From positions 1 through 13,116 of the forward strand of contig JAIDXU010000031.1 in NCBI GenBank assembly GCA_029058455.1: 13,116 nt of DNA, in the 5' to 3' direction. Shown piece by piece: positions 1-8,166 of this stretch (the stretch's first letter is position 1; each line of letters opens with the position of its first letter). Under the pieces are notes generated by a model. The model was not told the origin of the DNA. It did not search any database and worked only from the letters and a program-made list of their open reading frames with translations. This DNA is from Paramuribaculum sp. (GTDB lineage: Bacteria > Bacteroidota > Bacteroidia > Bacteroidales > Muribaculaceae). The translations under genes were made by a program, and so were the position numbers.

Positions 1-402
1 TTTGAGCTTGGCGGCAATGACTATCTAAAAAAACCGTTCAGGATGCTTGAATTGATAGTTCGCATCAAGGCTTTGCTTCGCCGAAATGTAAAAGAGGAAG
101 TAAATTGTTTTAAAATAGGGAAATATAGTTTTGACATGGCAACACAGATACTCTCACTTCCGGATAAAGAAAAGATTGAATTATCGTTAATAGAAGCAAA
201 GCTTTTAAAAGAACTTATTATAAATGTGGGTCACACAGTTGAAGCTTCGGCAATGATGCAACTTATCTGGCAACGTGATGACCCATATAGTCGAAATTCA
301 CTTCACGGGTTCATTCATAAACTTCGCAACTATTTGCGATACGATTCTTCTATAACTTTGCTCAATCAACGAGGTATCGGATATATGCTGACAATCCGTT
401 GA
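1..402 (+). CDS. OmpR/PhoB-family response regulator, 5'-truncated
   Basis: The reading frame is open from base 1, so the gene starts before the window; 133 codons are present. The first residues (GGNDYLKKPF) match the end of a receiver domain, where the conserved Lys-Pro pair follows beta strand 5. The rest is a winged-helix DNA-binding domain of the trans_reg_C type, with an LSLIEAKLLKELI helix, a stretch rich in Arg, His and Lys (SLHGFIHKLRNYLRY) that fits the recognition helix, and a closing wing hairpin (LLNQRGIGYML). By family knowledge it is a two-component transcription regulator controlled by phosphorylation of an Asp lying upstream of the window. The partner kinase is not visible and the regulated genes cannot be told. 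The DNA is poor in GC (28% in bases 181-240). No terminator was found in the 132-base gap to the next gene. Confidence 0.88.
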   Translation, partial: FELGGNDYLKKPFRMLELIVRIKALLRRNVKEEVNCFKIGKYSFDMATQILSLPDKEKIELSLIEAKLLKELIINVGHTVEASAMMQLIWQRDDPYSRNSLHGFIHKLRNYLRYDSSITLLNQRGIGYMLTIR

Positions 403-534
403 TTTTTCTTAATTTGTCGAATATGGGGCAGAAGATGAGGCATAGTGGGCGGATATGTCTTTTTTTGTAGCGGATGGGAGAACAATGTGATGTGTCATTT
501 TGTTGAAAAAGAAACATTTAATTCGTTCATCACT

Positions 535-1701
535 ATGAAAAAACTTTTCCTGCTTATTTCCTTTCTGTTAGTTGTCGGTTCGGTTTCCGCTTCGGGTCGT
601 CGCAATATCTCTGATTTTACCCGTGGCGGCAATAGGAGCGCACAGAGCGCAGCAGCCAAAACTGACAAGACAGATGCTGTATATAAATCTATAAGTCAGC
701 AATATGCCGATGGCAAGATTTCAGCCGACAGTGTGGTTAACCTCGCTTTATATCATAAGGTGTGGAGCAGACCGTTGGCAGAACGCTGCCTCCAATTGGT
801 AGCTGATAAGAGCCCGCGTGCCGCTATGGAACTCGGAGTGCTTTATGCTTTCTCGCCCGAATATGCCGCCAAAGCCTCGGAGGGTGTCAAGCTTCTGGAG
901 TCGTCGGCAAAGGTGGGATATAATGACGCCAATTGCTACCTCGGTCTGTATAATTTCAACCATAATGATTATAAAACGGCCAAAAGCTATTTTGATGCCT
1001 GTAGTCCGATGAATCTGGGTATCGGCTATGCCGCTCTGGGAGGTATGTATATCGAAGGCAAGGGGGTGAATGAAGATCCGGCCCGTGCCCGTGAAAACTA
1101 TCGTCAGTCAGCTCTCAAAGGCTATCCGCGCGGAATGGCGCTCTACGGGTTTAATCTCCGTGCGAGTGCTGCCGGAAAAATAAGTTATCCCGATTCATTC
1201 TTTTGGCTTTATATAGCGGGAGATCTCGGCGATGATGCCGCCCGCACCATTCTTTATCTGCCTGAGCGCAACGAATTTCGCGGCGAAAGCGAGACCGCAA
1301 ACAAGGCAAAGGAAGCGCTGCAGTGGATTAGGAAAGTGCAGTCGGGCAAGAAAATTCAGAATGAACAGATCTATAGGGAGGGATTTCTTCCGAGTCTCAA
1401 GGATCGTGAGCTCGCTGCCGAGCAGGGTGATGACTGGGCACGCTTCTATCTCGGAAGCATGAACTATAACGGCGATTTCCTCAATCAGAACTACAAGCAA
1501 GTGATTCACTACTATGAGCCGATAGCCCGCAACGGCAAGCTGCCTGCCAATCTGCTGGCTCTGGTTAATGAACGCCTCGCTGAAATCTACCGCGACGGCA
1601 AGGGCACCGAAGTCAACACGACCAAAGCTGCCGAATATGCCCGCAAGGCGGCTCAATATGGAAGCCTGCCGGCCTATCTCATCACCGAAAATATAAATTA
1701 A
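535..1701 (+). CDS. Secreted Sel1-like repeat (TPR-type) protein
   Basis: A 388-residue protein. The frame stays open upstream to a GTG at 445, but the ATG at 535 is preferred because it puts a signal peptide (MKKLFLLISFLLVVGSVSA, cleavage near residues 19-20) at the very N-terminus. The mature part is made of Sel1-like helical repeats. Clear examples are AAMELGVLYAF, YAALGGMYIEGKGVNEDPARA followed by ALKGYPRGMALYG, ARFYLGSMNYNGDF, and LAEIYRDGKGTEVNTTKAA followed by AAQYG. Sel1 repeats are protein-interaction scaffolds with no catalytic role, so this is probably a periplasmic or surface adaptor; its partner is unknown. It lies 132 bases after the response regulator on the same strand and is followed by a strong terminator. 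I see no lipobox. Confidence 0.85.
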   Translation: MKKLFLLISFLLVVGSVSASGRRNISDFTRGGNRSAQSAAAKTDKTDAVYKSISQQYADGKISADSVVNLALYHKVWSRPLAERCLQLVADKSPRAAMELGVLYAFSPEYAAKASEGVKLLESSAKVGYNDANCYLGLYNFNHNDYKTAKSYFDACSPMNLGIGYAALGGMYIEGKGVNEDPARARENYRQSALKGYPRGMALYGFNLRASAAGKISYPDSFFWLYIAGDLGDDAARTILYLPERNEFRGESETANKAKEALQWIRKVQSGKKIQNEQIYREGFLPSLKDRELAAEQGDDWARFYLGSMNYNGDFLNQNYKQVIHYYEPIARNGKLPANLLALVNERLAEIYRDGKGTEVNTTKAAEYARKAAQYGSLPAYLITENIN

Positions 1702-1782
1702 CGGTGAGAATAATTGTGCCGACAACAAAACATTATAGATAATCTTTAGCTCGGGGGAAGAAACCCTCATGCAATAAAATAT

Positions 1783-1813
1783 AAAAAGAGACGCCATCGC
1801 AGCGTCTCTTTTT
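1783..1813. terminator. Perfect two-way intrinsic terminator
   Basis: The arm AAAAAGAGACGC (1783-1794) pairs perfectly over 12 bp with GCGTCTCTTTTT (1802-1813) around a 7-base loop. On the plus strand the G+C stem runs into five T, ending the Sel1-repeat transcript 82 bases after its stop. On the minus strand the A-run becomes the T tract, so it can also stop leftward transcripts. Confidence 0.9.
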
Positions 1814-1871
1814 ATGAGTTTCCAATAGGTACAATTTCTAAGGTAAAAAAGATTGCTTTAGGTTTCTGGTA

Positions 1872-1879
1872 CAAAGATA
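1872..1879 (-). promoter_or_regulatory. Promoter-like -7 element with no gene downstream
   Basis: The minus strand reads TATCTTTG, an exact match to the Bacteroidota -7 consensus TAnnTTTG. The -33 region is weak (a GTTTA around 1896-1900, with no TTTG at the expected distance). A transcript from here would run only about 85 bases leftward before the terminator at 1783-1813, with no open reading frame of note. It may be a chance match or the promoter of a small RNA. Apart from this element and the terminator, the gap 1702-2042 is AT-rich and shows only weak 5-bp dyads (1914-1927, and around 2011-2026). Confidence 0.3.
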
Positions 1880-2042
1880 GGGGTAATTTGCATATTAAAC
1901 CATAACAATTCTTATGTTGTGTAACATCTTTTTAAAGCATATTCTTTTATCGCGATGAGTGAATATGTTGATGTTTAGAATGTTACGCTTGCTTACGATT
2001 TTACACTGAAATTGTTAAAATAAATTAACCTGTCTTGGAGGC

Positions 2043-4058
2043 TTATTTCGAAAGGGTGTTGTATTGCTTTGAATAGCGGAGCATCTGCTCGACATAATCC
2101 TCGTTGAATGAAACGGTTACATCGGTGATGTTGCCGTCGTTGTCTTTAACGAGAGTGTAAACGGGATTTACAAAGCCGCGATAGGGAGCGATGTTGAGGG
2201 TGCTGTAACGGTCGAGCACTTCTTTGTGAATTTTGGGATCGACTTTCACGGCATATTTCTCAACGAGAGCAGCGCCGGCAGCATAGTCACCTTCGCTCTT
2301 GATGCGCTGGATTTCGCCGAGCAGTTCGCCGAAGAGTTCGCGCAGGCGGTTGTAGTCGTTGATCTGAATATATGTTTTGCCGTCGCGCACCACATATTCG
2401 ATCACGTTTTCAGGTTTGCCTTTTTCATAAACCCATTCGCTGATGAGCTTGCGGTTGCGCATGTGAGCTTCTTCGACATCCTTGCCATATTCTATGCGCA
2501 TGAGCTGGGTCATGAGGCCGTTGAGAATATATTTGTAGTATTCGGCTTTGTAGGCGTCGGGATTGTCGAGCAGACCGAGTTCAAGCAGTTTGGGATCGGC
2601 GAGATAGTAGAGGGCGAAGAGGTCGGCGCGAGCTTCTTCGAGAGTCGAGCCGTGGGCTTTGAGGGCATCGGGGTCAACGCCGGGCAAAAGACGGCCTGAG
2701 GCATGACCGAGACATTCGTGGAGGTCGGTGTGGAGGTTGTCGGTGACAAAGAGGTAGTTTTCAAGAAGCTCGCGGGTGGGCTCGTCGATTACGAATTCCT
2801 CATTGAAGCCGTTGCCGTGTGAAGCCTCATCATAGGCTTTGGTGATATTCTCGATGGTTACCGATTTCGAGCCGTGGGCTGCGCGGATCCAGTTGGCGTT
2901 GGGAAGGTTGATACCGATCGGGGTAGCGGGATATGCGTCGCCGGCAAGAATGGCGGCGGTGATCACTTTGGCGGTCACACCTTTCACGTTTTCTTTCTTG
3001 AAGCGTTTGTCAACGGGCGAATTGTCTTCAAACCACTGGGCGTTGCCGCTGATGGTCTCAGTGCGCTGAGAGGCGGGAATATCCTTGAAGTTTACGATTG
3101 ATTCATAGGCGCCGGTCATGCCGAGGGGGTCGCCGTAGCTCTCTATAAATCCGTTGATGAAGTCAACCTGAGAGGAGGTTTCGTCAGCCCACGCGATGCT
3201 GTAGTCATCGAATGCTTTGAGCGAACCGGTGGTGTAGAAATCAACGAGCTTGGCAATTACATCACGCTGGGCGTCGTTTTCGGCATATTCGGAAGCTTTG
3301 TTGAGAAGCTCAACAATGCGGGTGATGGCGTTTGAATAGAGGCCGCCCACTTTGTAGACCTGCTCCACGATATTGCCGTTTTCATCTTTTGTGACACGGG
3401 TGTTGAGGCCCCAGCTCACGGGTGTGAGGTCGGTGGTGTCTTTGAGGGCGTTATAGTAGTCCTCTACCTCTTTCTGTGTCACACCTTCATATAGGTTGTT
3501 GGCCGAGGTCAGGATGAGGTCGGCTCCTTCAGCCTGATTGACGCGTTTGGCCATGAACTGAGGATCGAACACCACGGTGAGAAGTGTTGAAACCTCCTCG
3601 GCCGAGGGAGCGTCTTTGAGGTTGGCGATCTGAGCCTCCATCCATTCGCGGCTGAAAGCGGGAGTGAACTTGTCCATTGAATAGTGGTGATGGATGCCGT
3701 TGGCAAACCATACCTGCTTCATATAGGTCTCAAAGCCTTTCCAGTTTTCGTCGTTTTTGTCACCGTTATAGTTGGTGTAGATATCCTCGAGCAGATTTCT
3801 GAGGGCAAGGTTATATTTGCCGTTCTGATCCCACAGCATATCGCGGCCGGTGATGGCGGCTTCGGTGAGATAGTAGATAAGGAGTTTCTGGTTGAGGGTA
3901 AGATCTTCGAATCCGTGCACCTGGTAGCGAAGCACCTCGATGTCGGCAAAGCGGTCGACGGTGTAGTCGAAAGGCTTTTCTTCGGTCTTGTCTGAGCAGC
4001 TCATTACGGTTGCTGATAATGTCAGGGCCACAGCCCCGGCGGTAAGTGATTTCATCAT
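2043..4058 (-). CDS. Dipeptidyl peptidase III (M49 family), lipoprotein
   Basis: A 671-residue zinc metallopeptidase, close to the usual length of bacterial DPP III. The M49 signature HECLGH is at residues 447-452 (zinc His447 and His452, catalytic Glu448), and the second motif EEARAD is at 474-479, where Glu475 should be the third zinc ligand. Family enzymes release dipeptides from the N-terminus of short peptides. The N-terminus is a lipoprotein signal: a hydrophobic stretch, then VMSC with the lipidated Cys at 21. The enzyme should therefore be anchored in the envelope, unlike the cytosolic eukaryotic forms. It is the last gene of the dxr operon, starting 4 nt after the methyltransferase stop, so it depends on upstream transcription. 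The second Met (4055) is an equally possible start. No strong terminator follows directly; the nearest is at 1783-1813. Confidence 0.93.
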   Translation of the reverse strand: MMKSLTAGAVALTLSATVMSCSDKTEEKPFDYTVDRFADIEVLRYQVHGFEDLTLNQKLLIYYLTEAAITGRDMLWDQNGKYNLALRNLLEDIYTNYNGDKNDENWKGFETYMKQVWFANGIHHHYSMDKFTPAFSREWMEAQIANLKDAPSAEEVSTLLTVVFDPQFMAKRVNQAEGADLILTSANNLYEGVTQKEVEDYYNALKDTTDLTPVSWGLNTRVTKDENGNIVEQVYKVGGLYSNAITRIVELLNKASEYAENDAQRDVIAKLVDFYTTGSLKAFDDYSIAWADETSSQVDFINGFIESYGDPLGMTGAYESIVNFKDIPASQRTETISGNAQWFEDNSPVDKRFKKENVKGVTAKVITAAILAGDAYPATPIGINLPNANWIRAAHGSKSVTIENITKAYDEASHGNGFNEEFVIDEPTRELLENYLFVTDNLHTDLHECLGHASGRLLPGVDPDALKAHGSTLEEARADLFALYYLADPKLLELGLLDNPDAYKAEYYKYILNGLMTQLMRIEYGKDVEEAHMRNRKLISEWVYEKGKPENVIEYVVRDGKTYIQINDYNRLRELFGELLGEIQRIKSEGDYAAGAALVEKYAVKVDPKIHKEVLDRYSTLNIAPYRGFVNPVYTLVKDNDGNITDVTVSFNEDYVEQMLRYSKQYNTLSK

Positions 4059-4062
4059 TGGT

Positions 4063-5259
4063 TTATTCGATATATAAGATTAATCCTTTGAGATATTCCC
4101 CTTCGGGGTGGTAGATGTTTACGGGATGGTCGGCGGGTTGAGTGAGCTGATGGAGTATCCTCACTTTGCGGCGCGTGCGGGCTGCGGCGGTAAACACGGC
4201 CAGACGGAACTGTTCCTTGCTCACGGCCTGCGAACAGCTGAAGGTGAAGAGTATTCCTCCGGGAGCTATCTTGGCCATGGCTGCGGCATTGATGCGCTGA
4301 TAGCCTCTGAGCGCGTTGGGGAGGGCGCTGCGGTGTTTGGCGAAAGCCGGAGGGTCGAGCACTATGAGGTCATATTCGCCCGGCTGCATGGCGGTGAGAA
4401 ACTTAAATGCATCCTCGGCATGGCTCTTGTGGCGTGCGGCGGCATCTTCAGGCGTGAAGTTGATGGCCACGTTGGCGTCGGTGAGCGATACCGCCTTGGC
4501 TGATGAGTCGACCGAGTCAACGCTTATGGCACCTCCACTCAGGGCATAGACCGAGAAGCCGCCGGTGTAGCAGAACATGTTGAGCACCCTGCGGTTGCGG
4601 CTGAAAGCTCTGAGCAGCTCGCGGTTGTCGCGCTGGTCAACAAAAAAGCCGGTTTTCTGACCCTTGAGCCAGTCGATATGAAATTTCAGACCGTTCTCGA
4701 TCGCTATGTTGCCCTGATATTCTCCTATCAGATAGCAGTTGTCGTGGTCGAGGCGTGCCTTGTAGGGGAGGGTGGTTTCAGATTTGTAATACACGTTGGT
4801 CACACCAGCGCCCTCGAGCCGGGTCAGCTCACGGGCTATGATGTTGCGGGCAAAGTGCATACCGGGCGAATGGGCCTGAACCACGGCGGTAGAGCCGTAG
4901 ATGTCAACAACCAGTCCCGGCAGGAAGTCACCTTCGCCATGCACCAGACGGAAGGCATTGTTGTTTTCGCCCGAGAGTCCGAGGGTTTTGCGCAGGTCGA
5001 GAGCCGCTCTAAGACGTTTGGCAAAAAATTGCTCGTCAATATTTTCGTCGGGATCGGAGGTGAGCATTCTCACGGCTATCGAGCCTATCTGATAGTGGCC
5101 AGTGCCGAGGGGTGTGCCGTCGGCCGAGATGACGTTTACAACAGCTCCTTCCTCAAGGTCGGAAGGGAGAGAGGCTATTGCGCCTGAAAACACCCACGGG
5201 TGAAATCTCAGCAGTGATTCTTCTTTGCCGCGTTTCAGCTTTATAACGGGAAGTGACAT
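4063..5259 (-). CDS. rlmI: RlmI-like 23S rRNA (cytosine) methyltransferase
   Basis: A 398-residue protein, about the length of E. coli RlmI, with the same architecture. There is an N-terminal PUA RNA-binding domain (about residues 1-75, beginning IKLKRGKEESLLRFHPWVFSGAI), a linker domain, and a C-terminal Rossmann methyltransferase. Visible motifs are GQKTGFFVDQR at 200-210 (typical of this group), the SAM-binding motif MFCYTGG at 228-234, the LDPP motif at 301-304, and SCS at 341-343, where Cys342 is the probable catalytic thiol of m5C methyltransferases. Known RlmI makes m5C1962 in 23S rRNA; that this protein has the same target is inferred. It lies 31 nt downstream of rseP and 4 nt upstream of the M49 peptidase, in the middle of the operon. 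Other members of the COG1092 group remain possible. Confidence 0.88.
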   Translation of the reverse strand: MSLPVIKLKRGKEESLLRFHPWVFSGAIASLPSDLEEGAVVNVISADGTPLGTGHYQIGSIAVRMLTSDPDENIDEQFFAKRLRAALDLRKTLGLSGENNNAFRLVHGEGDFLPGLVVDIYGSTAVVQAHSPGMHFARNIIARELTRLEGAGVTNVYYKSETTLPYKARLDHDNCYLIGEYQGNIAIENGLKFHIDWLKGQKTGFFVDQRDNRELLRAFSRNRRVLNMFCYTGGFSVYALSGGAISVDSVDSSAKAVSLTDANVAINFTPEDAAARHKSHAEDAFKFLTAMQPGEYDLIVLDPPAFAKHRSALPNALRGYQRINAAAMAKIAPGGILFTFSCSQAVSKEQFRLAVFTAAARTRRKVRILHQLTQPADHPVNIYHPEGEYLKGLILYIE

Positions 5260-5290
5260 TACGATATTCAGTGATTGAAAGTATGATTGA

Positions 5291-6715
5291 TCAGAAGAGA
5301 GCTCTTATCAGGTCCATGCCGTTGGCATAGAGCAGGAGGGCAAGCAGGAAGGCCATGCCGACATACTGGGCATATTCGAGCACTGTGTCGGAGGGTTTGC
5401 GGCGCGTTACCACTTCCCAGAGCAGGAACATCACATGTCCGCCGTCGAGGGCCGGAATAGGAATTATGTTCATAAAGGCGAGAGCCAACGAGAGGAAAGC
5501 GGTGATGTTCCAGAATGCGAGCCAGTTCCATTTCTCAGGGAACATGTCGCCGATAGCTCCGAAGCCACCTATGCTCTGGGCGCCTTCGCGGGTGAAGAGG
5601 TGCTTCATCGAGCCGACATAATTGCCGAGGGTGGTGGTGCCGAGCTCCCAGCCTTTGGGTATTGACTGGAGAAGGGTGTATTGTTCGGTGACGGTGGGAT
5701 AGATCTCATCGATAGGAGTGAGCTGGAAGCCGAGTTTGCCGCCCGAGGTGGGTGTGGCGGTGAGGGTTATCTCGGCGTTGTTTCTCAACACTTTGATGGG
5801 GGTTTGCTTGCCGGCATAGAGGCTGAGGGCTTCGTTGAGCTCGGTAAACGAGGGGGTTGCCACGGTGTCGACGGCGATAATGCGGTCGCCCTTTTCCAGA
5901 CCCGCTTCGGCTGCGGGCTGCCCCGACAATACTGCTGCTACCACTACCGGCAGACGATAGGCCATGAATGCCTTTGCCTCATTGATGCGGAACAGGAAAT
6001 CCTCGGGGGTAATGATGGTAACGGTGTCGGTGTGGTTGCGCAACACGGTGATTTCCTTGGCCTCGGCCATGCGGAGCATATAGTCGGGGTCGGAGGCCAG
6101 CAGTCGGCGACCGTCGGCCGAGAGGGGTATGTCGCCGTTTCTGAATCCCGCCTCGATAGCTGCCGGCACATAGTCGAAACCTTCGTAGGCATCTTCAAAG
6201 TTGACATATTTCTGACCCCAGTGGCAGGCTATGCCGATATAGATTATCACGGCGGCGATGAAGTTAAACAACACTCCGCCGATCATCACCAGCAGACGCT
6301 GATAGGCGGGGCGGGAGCGGAATTCCCAGTTTTTTGCGGGCTGGGCAAGCTGTTCCTTATCCATCGACTCGTCAATCATGCCGGCTATCTTGCAATAACC
6401 TCCGAGAGGTACCCAGCCTATGCCGTAGATTGTTTTGCGCCATGCGCTTACCCGGGCATCGGCCGATCGGTCGCGCCCCACGCTGAATTTCAACAGCTGG
6501 GTCTCCTTGCCGTCGCGGGTATAGGTGAAGAATCTGAGCGAGTTTTTCTCCGGGTCATACTGCATGATCGAAAACCACGGATTAAAGAAGAGATAGAATT
6601 TTTCGACCCTTATGCCGAAAAGGCGTGCGAAGAAATAGTGGCCGAACTCATGCACTATCACAAGCAGTCCGAGAGCCACTACAAGTTGCAGGGCTTTTAT
6701 GAGGAATGTTTCCAT
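5291..6715 (-). CDS. rseP: RseP-type site-2 intramembrane zinc protease
   Basis: A 474-residue membrane protease. The zinc site HEFGH is at residues 22-26 within the first membrane helix, and the second motif NIIPIPALDGG is at 416-426 (Asp424 the expected third ligand) in a C-terminal membrane helix. Between them lies a periplasmic part with a recognisable PDZ domain at about 258-330 (SGQPAAEAGLEKGDRIIAVD) and, before it, a less clear PDZ-like region. By family knowledge it cleaves anti-sigma factors and leftover signal peptides in the inner membrane. Its ATG shares one base with the dxr stop (TGATG), so the two are translationally coupled; dxr-rseP adjacency is common in bacteria. A 353-codon open frame lies antisense to it (5681-6742, +), which I treat as a composition shadow. 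Confidence 0.94.
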   Translation of the reverse strand: METFLIKALQLVVALGLLVIVHEFGHYFFARLFGIRVEKFYLFFNPWFSIMQYDPEKNSLRFFTYTRDGKETQLLKFSVGRDRSADARVSAWRKTIYGIGWVPLGGYCKIAGMIDESMDKEQLAQPAKNWEFRSRPAYQRLLVMIGGVLFNFIAAVIIYIGIACHWGQKYVNFEDAYEGFDYVPAAIEAGFRNGDIPLSADGRRLLASDPDYMLRMAEAKEITVLRNHTDTVTIITPEDFLFRINEAKAFMAYRLPVVVAAVLSGQPAAEAGLEKGDRIIAVDTVATPSFTELNEALSLYAGKQTPIKVLRNNAEITLTATPTSGGKLGFQLTPIDEIYPTVTEQYTLLQSIPKGWELGTTTLGNYVGSMKHLFTREGAQSIGGFGAIGDMFPEKWNWLAFWNITAFLSLALAFMNIIPIPALDGGHVMFLLWEVVTRRKPSDTVLEYAQYVGMAFLLALLLYANGMDLIRALF

Positions 6716-7914
6716 CAGGATTGTTGTAGGGAAATGGGTTGATCGGAAATGAATACTTTAGACGAGAGCCGGGCCACCTTTTCAGCCGCAAGCCGGCGCG
6801 CAAGATCGTTGACTGCGATATAGTCGTCGAGGGTGGGAGTGGCGATCTGTTCGATTTTTGTGAGGGTATCGGTTATCACCTCATAGATCTGCTTGAAACC
6901 GATGGCCGAGTCGCGGAAAGCCTTGTTGGCTATCTCGTTGGCCGCGTTGATTACGCATGCGGTTATGCCTCCTTGCTCGAGAGCGTAGTGACCGAGGGTT
7001 ATGCAGGGAAATTTCAGCGGGTCGGGCTCGTAGAACTCCAGATTGTGGAACTGGCTGAGGGTTAGCCGCTGATCGCAGGCCATGCGCGAACCCTCGCCGA
7101 GGGCGTAGCTGATGGGGAGGTGCATGTCGGGGAGACCGAGCTGTGCTTTTACGGCTCCGTCGCGCAGCTCTATCATCGAGTGAACGATTGACTGGGGATG
7201 AACCACCGCCTCGATCTTCTCGCCGGGAACGTGGAACAGCCATCTTGCCTCGATAATCTCAAAAGCCTTGTTGAGCATTGTGGCCGAGTCGATGGTTATT
7301 TTTGCGCCCATCTGCCAGTTGGGATGACGGAGCGCGTCGGCGGGAGTGACCTTGTCGAGCTCGGCAACCGACATGTTTCTGAACGGGCCACCCGAGGCTG
7401 TGATGATAAGGCGGGTTACGGCGCGGGGATCTTCGCCGGCAAGACATTGATAGATAGCTGAGTGTTCGCTGTCAACAGGAATTATCACCGACGCGCTCGA
7501 CGCCAGAGACCTGTTGATCAGTTCGCCCGCCACAACAAGGGTCTCTTTGTTGGCAAGAGCGATGATTTTGCCCGCTTTGATGGCGCGGAGTGTGGGGAGC
7601 AGACCGCTGTAACCCACCGTGGCGGTCACCACCATCTCGAAGTCGTGACGCTCCATCGCGTCGGCTATCGCGTCGGCGCCGGCGGCTGTCTCAATGCCGA
7701 GAGGGGTCAGCTCGCTGTAAAGGCGAGTGAAATGGCGCGGGTCGGCTATCACGGCCAGATTAGGGCGAAACTCTTTGGCTTGAGCTATAAGCAGTTCGAT
7801 ATTTGAGCCGGCAGTCAGCACCGTAGCCTTAAATCTGTCGGGATGTTGGCGTATTATATCGAGAGTCTGGGTTCCGATCGACCCTGTGCTCCCTATTATA
7901 GCTATTTGTTTCAA
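6715..7914 (-). CDS. dxr: 1-deoxy-D-xylulose 5-phosphate reductoisomerase
   Basis: A 399-residue enzyme of the MEP isoprenoid pathway, converting DXP to MEP with NADPH and a divalent metal. Seen in the sequence: the NADPH loop GSTGSIG at 8-14; NKE at 122-124; the metal ligands Asp148 and Glu150 in PVDSEHS; Ser174 in TASGG; His197 in HPNW; Ser210, Asn215, Lys216 and Glu219. Each of Asp148 through Glu219 sits 2 to 12 residues before the matching E. coli catalytic residue, so the active site looks complete. The start codon is TTG: the frame has no ATG between the upstream in-frame stop (TGA at 7957-7959) and the nucleotide-binding loop. It is the first gene of the operon dxr-rseP-rlmI-M49 peptidase, with a promoter at 7983-8014. 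Confidence 0.96.
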   Translation of the reverse strand: MKQIAIIGSTGSIGTQTLDIIRQHPDRFKATVLTAGSNIELLIAQAKEFRPNLAVIADPRHFTRLYSELTPLGIETAAGADAIADAMERHDFEMVVTATVGYSGLLPTLRAIKAGKIIALANKETLVVAGELINRSLASSASVIIPVDSEHSAIYQCLAGEDPRAVTRLIITASGGPFRNMSVAELDKVTPADALRHPNWQMGAKITIDSATMLNKAFEIIEARWLFHVPGEKIEAVVHPQSIVHSMIELRDGAVKAQLGLPDMHLPISYALGEGSRMACDQRLTLSQFHNLEFYEPDPLKFPCITLGHYALEQGGITACVINAANEIANKAFRDSAIGFKQIYEVITDTLTKIEQIATPTLDDYIAVNDLARRLAAEKVARLSSKVFISDQPISLQQS

Positions 7915-7947
7915 GAATGTGATATCTGTAACGTTAGAGGGGGGGTG

Positions 7948-7969
7948 AGGGAATATGTGTCAATTCCCT
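7948..7969 (-). promoter_or_regulatory. Hairpin in the dxr mRNA leader, followed by a C7 tract
   Basis: AGGGAAT and ATTCCCT form a perfect 7-bp stem around an 8-base loop. It falls within the first 10-30 bases of the predicted dxr transcript. Just after it on the minus strand comes a run of seven C (7939-7945) in a pyrimidine-rich stretch, about 25 bases before the TTG start. The hairpin may stabilise the 5' end or affect initiation. There is no T tract after it, so it is not an intrinsic terminator. Confidence 0.5.
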
Positions 7970-7982
7970 TTATAATAATGTG

Positions 7983-8014
7983 CAAAGATAGTCAAAATAT
8001 CCCGGTTGGCAAAA
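7983..8014 (-). promoter_or_regulatory. Promoter of the dxr operon
   Basis: On the minus strand a TTTTG (8014-8010) is followed after 19 bases by TATCTTTG (7990-7983). Both elements and their spacing fit the Bacteroidota housekeeping consensus TTTG-N19/20-TAnnTTTG. Transcription should start near 7976, giving a leader of about 60 bases before the dxr TTG. No other promoter was seen inside the four-gene block. Confidence 0.72.
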
Positions 8015-8034
8015 TTGACCCCCTGCGCCCTCCG

Positions 8035-8166
8035 TTTTGTGCAAAATAGTGCAGTCTGCTGCTCTTGTTTTGTGTAAATTAGTGCAGTCTGCCACCACTA
8101 TTTTATGTAAAATAGTGCATTCTGCCACTCTTGTTTTGTGTAAATTAGTGCAGTCTGAGAAAAAAT
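8035..8166 (+). repeat. Four tandem 33-bp repeats ahead of the ATPase gene
   Basis: Copies start at 8035, 8068, 8101 and 8134, exactly 33 bases apart. Each begins TTTTGTG or TTTTATG, continues as yAAAwTAGTGCA and then GTCTG or TTCTG (24-base core), followed by a less conserved 9-base tail; the fourth tail diverges. Copies 2 and 4 share an identical 24-base core (AAATTAG form), while copies 1 and 3 share the AAAATAG form and the tail ending CTCTTG, so the array looks like a duplicated 66-bp dimer. Copy 4 supplies the likely -33 element of the ATPase promoter. The direct, evenly phased layout (about three helical turns) suggests cooperative protein binding, but no binder is known to me. Confidence 0.9.

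Noticed and set aside
498..525. Promoter for the Sel1-repeat gene (TTTTG, then TAATTCG)
   Set aside because: The -7 half departs from TAnnTTTG and the spacing is short, leaving almost no room before the ATG; too weak to list.
445..534. Longer start (GTG) for the Sel1-repeat protein
   Set aside because: The 30 extra residues would bury the signal peptide; the ATG at 535 places it at the N-terminus.
1195..1797. Minus-strand frame of 200 codons across the Sel1-repeat gene
   Set aside because: It overlaps a convincing secreted repeat protein on the other strand, runs through the terminator, and has no motif of its own.
5681..6742. Long plus-strand open frame of 353 codons antisense to rseP
   Set aside because: It is low-complexity in style (rich in Gly, His, Glu), has no recognisable domain, and mirrors a well-supported gene whose codon use leaves the antisense frame free of stops.
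7843..8049. Small plus-strand gene of 68 codons ahead of the tandem repeats
   Set aside because: It lies over the dxr start, leader and promoter, and shows no protein features.
8035..8166. CRISPR array
   Set aside because: The repeats are contiguous with only 9-base tails between 24-base cores, those tails are related to each other, and no cas gene is nearby.
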